A DNA stretch of 18,121 nucleotides from Flavobacteriales bacterium UBA7382 (lineage in GTDB: Bacteria > Bacteroidota > Bacteroidia > Flavobacteriales_D > Sanyastnellaceae): NCBI GenBank assembly GCA_002469765.1, contig DKNS01000031.1, forward strand, positions 1 through 18,121. Direction: 5' to 3'. The notes below the pieces were generated by a model. It was not told the DNA's origin. It made no database searches and saw only the letters and a list, made by a program, of their open reading frames with translations. The translations under genes and the position numbers were made by a program. The number at the start of each line of letters is the position of its first letter. Within the stretch, counting starts at the first letter, position 1. This document shows, one piece after another, positions 15,299 to 18,121 of the stretch.

Positions 15299-15989
15299 TG
15301 AACTTTACCGGAATGGTGTACTGCACTGACACTGCCTTGCCGCGCTGTTGGCCGGGCTCAAATTGTGGCAAGCTCTCCACCACACGCACAGCTTCTTTGT
15401 CCAGGCGAGGGTCCACCTCGCGGAGCACCTTCACGTCTTTCACCTTGCCGTTCTTGCCGACGACGAAGTAGACGAAAACCGTGCCCTGAATGCCTGCATC
15501 CTTGGCGATTGGTGGGTACTTGGTGTTGCCACTCACGTACCTGATGATCTCCATCTGGGTGCACTGGTGACGTTCGTCACCACGCATGCTTGTGCACGGT
15601 CCAAATGCCGGCATGTTCTCCACAATCATGAACGGGGTGTCGTCCTCAAAGTCTTCATCGTCTTCGATGATCTCAATCTCGGTGTCCTCGTCGAGTTCGA
15701 TGTCCTCGATTTCCAACTCTTCTTCGATTTCCTCTTCGTCGTCCACAATTTCAATCACTGTGGTCTGCTGGGGAGGCGGTGGTGGCGGTGGCGGAGTCAC
15801 AACGTTCACTGGGATCTCCTCGTCTTCGAGAAGGTCCGCCTCAAAGTCGAGTGCTCGGGTGATGGCCACGTCGTAAGACGTCCAAGCCAAAGCTGACAAA
15901 ATCAAGGACAGTGTGGCCACGAAGCCGAGGGCCCTCCATGTGGAGCGCTTGTTCTCGAGGTCGGCCTGAGGGGTCTTTCTGCGAAGCAT
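15288..15989 (-). CDS. tonB: TonB energy-transducing protein
   Basis: TonB couples the inner-membrane proton gradient to outer-membrane receptors. The 233-residue protein has a cytoplasmic start, one membrane helix (about 18-36), a run of eight prolines (66-73), a strongly acidic linker (about 79-117, mostly Glu, Asp and Ile), and a C-terminal TonB domain from about 150: YPPIAKDAGIQGTVFVYFVV, VDPRLDKEAVRVVESLPQF, EPGQQRGKAVSVQYTIPVKF. Cys132 and Cys143 may form a disulfide, as in many Bacteroidota TonB proteins. exbB and exbD are not in the window. It is the last gene of the sprA, gcvH, vanZ-like, tonB series, 28 bases after the vanZ-like stop. Confidence 0.94.
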   Translation of the reverse strand: MLRRKTPQADLENKRSTWRALGFVATLSLILSALAWTSYDVAITRALDFEADLLEDEEIPVNVVTPPPPPPPPQQTTVIEIVDDEEEIEEELEIEDIELDEDTEIEIIEDDEDFEDDTPFMIVENMPAFGPCTSMRGDERHQCTQMEIIRYVSGNTKYPPIAKDAGIQGTVFVYFVVGKNGKVKDVKVLREVDPRLDKEAVRVVESLPQFEPGQQRGKAVSVQYTIPVKFIIR

Positions 15990-16017
15990 GAGACGGGGTT
16001 TGAGGGGGTGAATTTAA

Positions 16018-16437
16018 TCAATCGGTTGCGATTCTTCCCGGTCTGCAACCAAAGATGACTCGGAAGGCGAACAACGCCAGGGCAGCCCCTGCCACGTCGG
16101 CCACCACATCCGCCATTTCTGAAGAACGGTTGGGAACGCACACGCCTTGCAAGCCTTCAAGGACCGTGCCTAAAATGGCTGCCCCCGCAACCATGACAAC
16201 TTCAAAACGCGCCCCAGTCTGAAACAAGCGTTGCTTGGCCAGCGCAATGGACATGGCCAGGCCCCAGCACGCGAACGCCAGGAAGTGAAGCACCTTGTCC
16301 ATGTGCCACAAGGCCCACCAATCATCCGCACGAAGGTCTCCTCCTGGGAGGGCGTGCATGCACAACGCACCTGTCGTGAAGAGGGCAGGGGCCCACCATA
16401 CCCGCGCGCCGACGGTTTGAGTCACCCCTGAAGCCAT
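16018..16437 (-). CDS. VanZ family membrane protein
   Basis: A 139-residue protein with four predicted membrane helices. The VanZ-type marks are MDKVLHFLAFACWGLAMSIA (about 46-65) and, in the third to fourth helix, GTVLEGLQGVCVPNRSSEMAD followed by VVADVAGAALALF; the usual AN in the last motif is AD here. The namesake VanZ gives low teicoplanin resistance in enterococci, but the role of the many chromosomal relatives is unknown. It starts 13 bases after the gcvH stop and is followed by tonB, so it is probably co-transcribed. The gcvH, VanZ-family, tonB order is frequent in Flavobacteriia as I recall it. Confidence 0.87.
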   Translation of the reverse strand: MASGVTQTVGARVWWAPALFTTGALCMHALPGGDLRADDWWALWHMDKVLHFLAFACWGLAMSIALAKQRLFQTGARFEVVMVAGAAILGTVLEGLQGVCVPNRSSEMADVVADVAGAALALFAFRVIFGCRPGRIATD

Positions 16438-16450
16438 GGGCAGGACGGGG

Positions 16451-16828
16451 TCAACCGATCACGGCTTTGTAGGCCTCTCCGTCGAGCAAACCCTCGACGT
16501 CGGCAAGGTTGCTCACCTTCAATTTGATGAGCCAGCCTTCTCCGTAGGGGTCGTTGTTGACCAGCGCCGGATCGTCCTCGACCGCTTCGTTGAATTCCAC
16601 GACTTCCCCCGCCACTGGCAAGAAGAGATCGCTCACGGTTTTCACCGCTTCGATGGTCCCAAACACCTCGTCTGCTTCGAGTGTTTCGTCCACCGTTTCC
16701 ACTTCCACAAAGACAATGTCGCCCAATTCACCTTGGGCAAAATCTGTGATGCCGACAACAGCGACATCACCTTCAAGACGCACCCATTCGTGCTCCTTGG
16801 TGTACTTGAGGTTGTCTGGAATGTTCAT
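16451..16828 (-). CDS. gcvH: Glycine cleavage system H protein
   Basis: GcvH carries the lipoyl arm that shuttles the aminomethyl group between the P, T and L proteins of glycine cleavage. The 125-residue length is typical. It opens MNIPDNLKYTKEHEWVRLEG and the lipoylation site is Lys63 in GTIEAVKTVSD, with DIVFVEV upstream and the NNDPYGEGWLIK segment downstream. The other glycine cleavage genes are not here; a lone gcvH beside sprA is common in Bacteroidota. The 54-base gap to sprA contains a TACCTTTG box four bases before the ATG, so it may have its own promoter as well as reading from sprA. Confidence 0.97.
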   Translation of the reverse strand: MNIPDNLKYTKEHEWVRLEGDVAVVGITDFAQGELGDIVFVEVETVDETLEADEVFGTIEAVKTVSDLFLPVAGEVVEFNEAVEDDPALVNNDPYGEGWLIKLKVSNLADVEGLLDGEAYKAVIG

Positions 16829-16832
16829 GTCG

Positions 16833-16840
16833 CAAAGGTA
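16833..16840 (-). promoter_or_regulatory. TAnnTTTG promoter box immediately before gcvH
   Basis: TACCTTTG on the minus strand is a full match to TAnnTTTG and ends four bases before the gcvH ATG. No convincing -33 TTG lies at the usual distance. It would give a leaderless or nearly leaderless gcvH mRNA independent of sprA. Confidence 0.5.
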
Positions 16841-16852
16841 CAGCCACCACCC

Positions 16853-16885
16853 TGATTTTGTTCCCCCTGAGGGATGACCAAATCA
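16853..16885. repeat. Imperfect inverted repeat at the sprA stop codon
   Basis: TGATTTTG (16853-16860) and CAAATCA (16879-16885) pair with one bulge; an inner CCC/GGG pair could extend the stem. The sprA stop codon lies in the stem. No U-tract follows on the minus strand, so termination would be weak; it may mark the 3' end of sprA mRNA. Confidence 0.3.
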
Positions 16886-18121
16886 CTGCGTCAGGTTGAA
16901 GCGCAAGGCCAAGCCCGAGCTGATGTTCGTGGTTGCAAATGACGTCGACACTTTGGGTTTGTTGATCTGCTGGTCGTAAAACATCCTCAAGGTCATCTTG
17001 TCGCTCACTTCGAGGTCACCGCTTAGCTTGATGGAGACGAGTCGCTGGCCGGCGGTGACTTGGTTTTGTTGCTCCACCATCTTGCGAATGACTGTGCTGT
17101 TTTCGCGGATGTTGATGTCCGCACGAACCAAGAAATCGGTCTTCTTCAGCATCTTGATGGGCAGCTTGCCGTAAGTCTTCAGGAACGGGTTGGGCACGTC
17201 GTCGAACTTGTACCCAACACCGATGACGACGCCCTTGGTTTTGGTCTCGGTGATTTGATAGTTGCTCAAACCCAAATTCACATTCCGGTCCCGCGTGATC
17301 TCCAGCTTCAACTGCGGCTCGTTTTTGTTCGCGGTCTTGATGCTCACGTCCACCCCCACAAGCGGAGAAAACTGTTCCGATATGGTCACCGTGTTGAACT
17401 GACGTTGTGCGATGTAGTCTTGGAATTCCCCCTGGTTCGTCGCCACAGGACGGCCAGACTCGTCGCCTTCGTAGCTCAGGTTGGTCGTGTACGAAGACGA
17501 CATCGTGCTGCGGTAAGTGTGATTCAAGTTGAAGCGCTTGAACCTCTTTTTGAGCGTGGGGTTCTTGGAAAGACCGTCGTAGCTCACGCGCCAGTTGGGA
17601 CGAACTGGGGCCTGGAACACATCCAAAGGAACGTCCTCTGCCCCCATGCCCAAGTAGGCGGCCATGAACGACGGGATGACCACGTTCTGGCTGATGGGGC
17701 CAAAACCAGGCGCGTACTCCTGGCCGTCGATGTCCACCAATTCGTCGTTGTAATTGAGTTCGTTTTGGCGGGCACTGACGGCGCTCCGTCCTGCCAAGAA
17801 GGCCTCCCACACCGAGTTCGTGTACGTGCTGTCGTCGTCCTCAAACGCCGTTGGCCAAGTCAGCACCGTCGCAGTGAAGTTGCCCGTTTCTTGGGCCGAT
17901 TCGTTTACGTAGTCTTGAAGGTCGTCGTCGTACCGAAAGAAGCTCTGGTGGTTGCGGCTGATCGTGCGGTTGGCCGTCAATTCCAACTTAAAATCCCGAA
18001 TGGGCTCCAGCGTCGCGCGGGCGTTGAACGTCTCGCTGTACGACTCCGTGTACTGGTTGTTCAGGTTGGGCTGCTGTACAAGCCAACCGTTGGACGCGGC
18101 CTCGTAGGCGTAAGTGCCTTC
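16883..18121 (-). CDS. sprA: Type IX secretion system translocon protein SprA, C-terminal part
   Basis: The frame is open to the window edge, giving 412 codons of a protein that is usually about 2,300-2,500 residues; the start lies beyond 18121. SprA (Sov in Porphyromonas) is the giant 36-strand outer-membrane barrel through which type IX cargo is exported. The fragment has alternating beta-strand character and the family's late segments: NHTYRSTMSSSYTTNLSYE, ISEQFSPLVGVDVSIKT, LGLSNYQITETKTKGVVIGV, and the final strands MTLRMFYDQQINKPKVSTSF and SSGLALRFNLTQ, ending in the barrel-closing strand. The sprA-gcvH neighbourhood supports the call and the Bacteroidota origin. Confidence 0.93.
   Translation of the reverse strand, partial: EGTYAYEAASNGWLVQQPNLNNQYTESYSETFNARATLEPIRDFKLELTANRTISRNHQSFFRYDDDLQDYVNESAQETGNFTATVLTWPTAFEDDDSTYTNSVWEAFLAGRSAVSARQNELNYNDELVDIDGQEYAPGFGPISQNVVIPSFMAAYLGMGAEDVPLDVFQAPVRPNWRVSYDGLSKNPTLKKRFKRFNLNHTYRSTMSSSYTTNLSYEGDESGRPVATNQGEFQDYIAQRQFNTVTISEQFSPLVGVDVSIKTANKNEPQLKLEITRDRNVNLGLSNYQITETKTKGVVIGVGYKFDDVPNPFLKTYGKLPIKMLKKTDFLVRADINIRENSTVIRKMVEQQNQVTAGQRLVSIKLSGDLEVSDKMTLRMFYDQQINKPKVSTSFATTNISSGLALRFNLTQ

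Noticed and set aside
15765..15800. Triplet run that might be a phase-variable repeat
   Set aside because: It encodes the eight prolines of TonB with mixed codons; length changes would stay in frame and such Pro runs are normal in TonB.
15348..15896. Open frame of 182 codons opposite tonB
   Set aside because: Antisense of the acidic linker gives a repetitive Phe/Leu/Val/Asp-rich sequence; tonB is certain.

Overview
The window looks like a chromosomal segment of a fairly high-GC (close to 60 % by eye) member of the Bacteroidota, probably a Flavobacteriia-type lineage. The evidence: the minus-strand order sprA (type IX secretion translocon), gcvH, a VanZ-family gene and tonB; an atpD-atpC pair separate from other ATP synthase genes, with a very short epsilon subunit; DUF2147, PnuC and NadR-like kinase genes; few Shine-Dalgarno sequences; and several promoters of the Bacteroidota TAnnTTTG type. 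I see no tRNA, rRNA, insertion sequence, phage gene or CRISPR array. Coding density is very high and no gene-free stretch reaches 100 bases.

Layout. 1-1544 (+): the end of an MbnP-like protein and a di-heme MbnH/cytochrome-c-peroxidase lipoprotein, overlapping by ATGA. 1556-2830 (-): murB, carrying an in-frame N-terminal extension that looks like a separate small protein. 2873-7926 (+): a TPR protein, an AddB-like protein with a PD-(D/E)XK nuclease domain, and a Wzx/MATE-type flippase. 7916-10236 (-): nadC, a YihY/BrkB-family membrane protein and a secreted DUF2147 protein. 10284-10760 (+): rlmH, ended by a hairpin shared with the convergent atpC. 10817-12551 (-): atpD and atpC. 12628-15298 (+): ribF, a secreted leucine-rich-repeat protein, a NadR-like nucleoside kinase and pnuC, tightly overlapped. 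15288-18121 (-): the C-terminal third or less of sprA, then gcvH, vanZ-like and tonB.

How they work together. Cofactor supply recurs: quinolinate phosphoribosyltransferase (de novo NAD), a probable nicotinamide-riboside kinase with a PnuC transporter (NAD salvage), and the bifunctional RibF (FMN/FAD). MurB is itself an FAD enzyme. Envelope functions form the second theme: MurB, flippase, SprA, TonB and the probable copper-handling MbnP/MbnH pair.

Most of the window is ordinary housekeeping. The points that deserve a second look are: a TAnnTTTG box exactly four bases before the start codon of rlmH, ribF and gcvH (near matches at nadC and the DUF2147 gene), which predicts leaderless or nearly leaderless mRNAs; a 13-base dyad in which the atpD and ribF promoters overlap back to back; the extended MurB; and the MbnP/MbnH pair.
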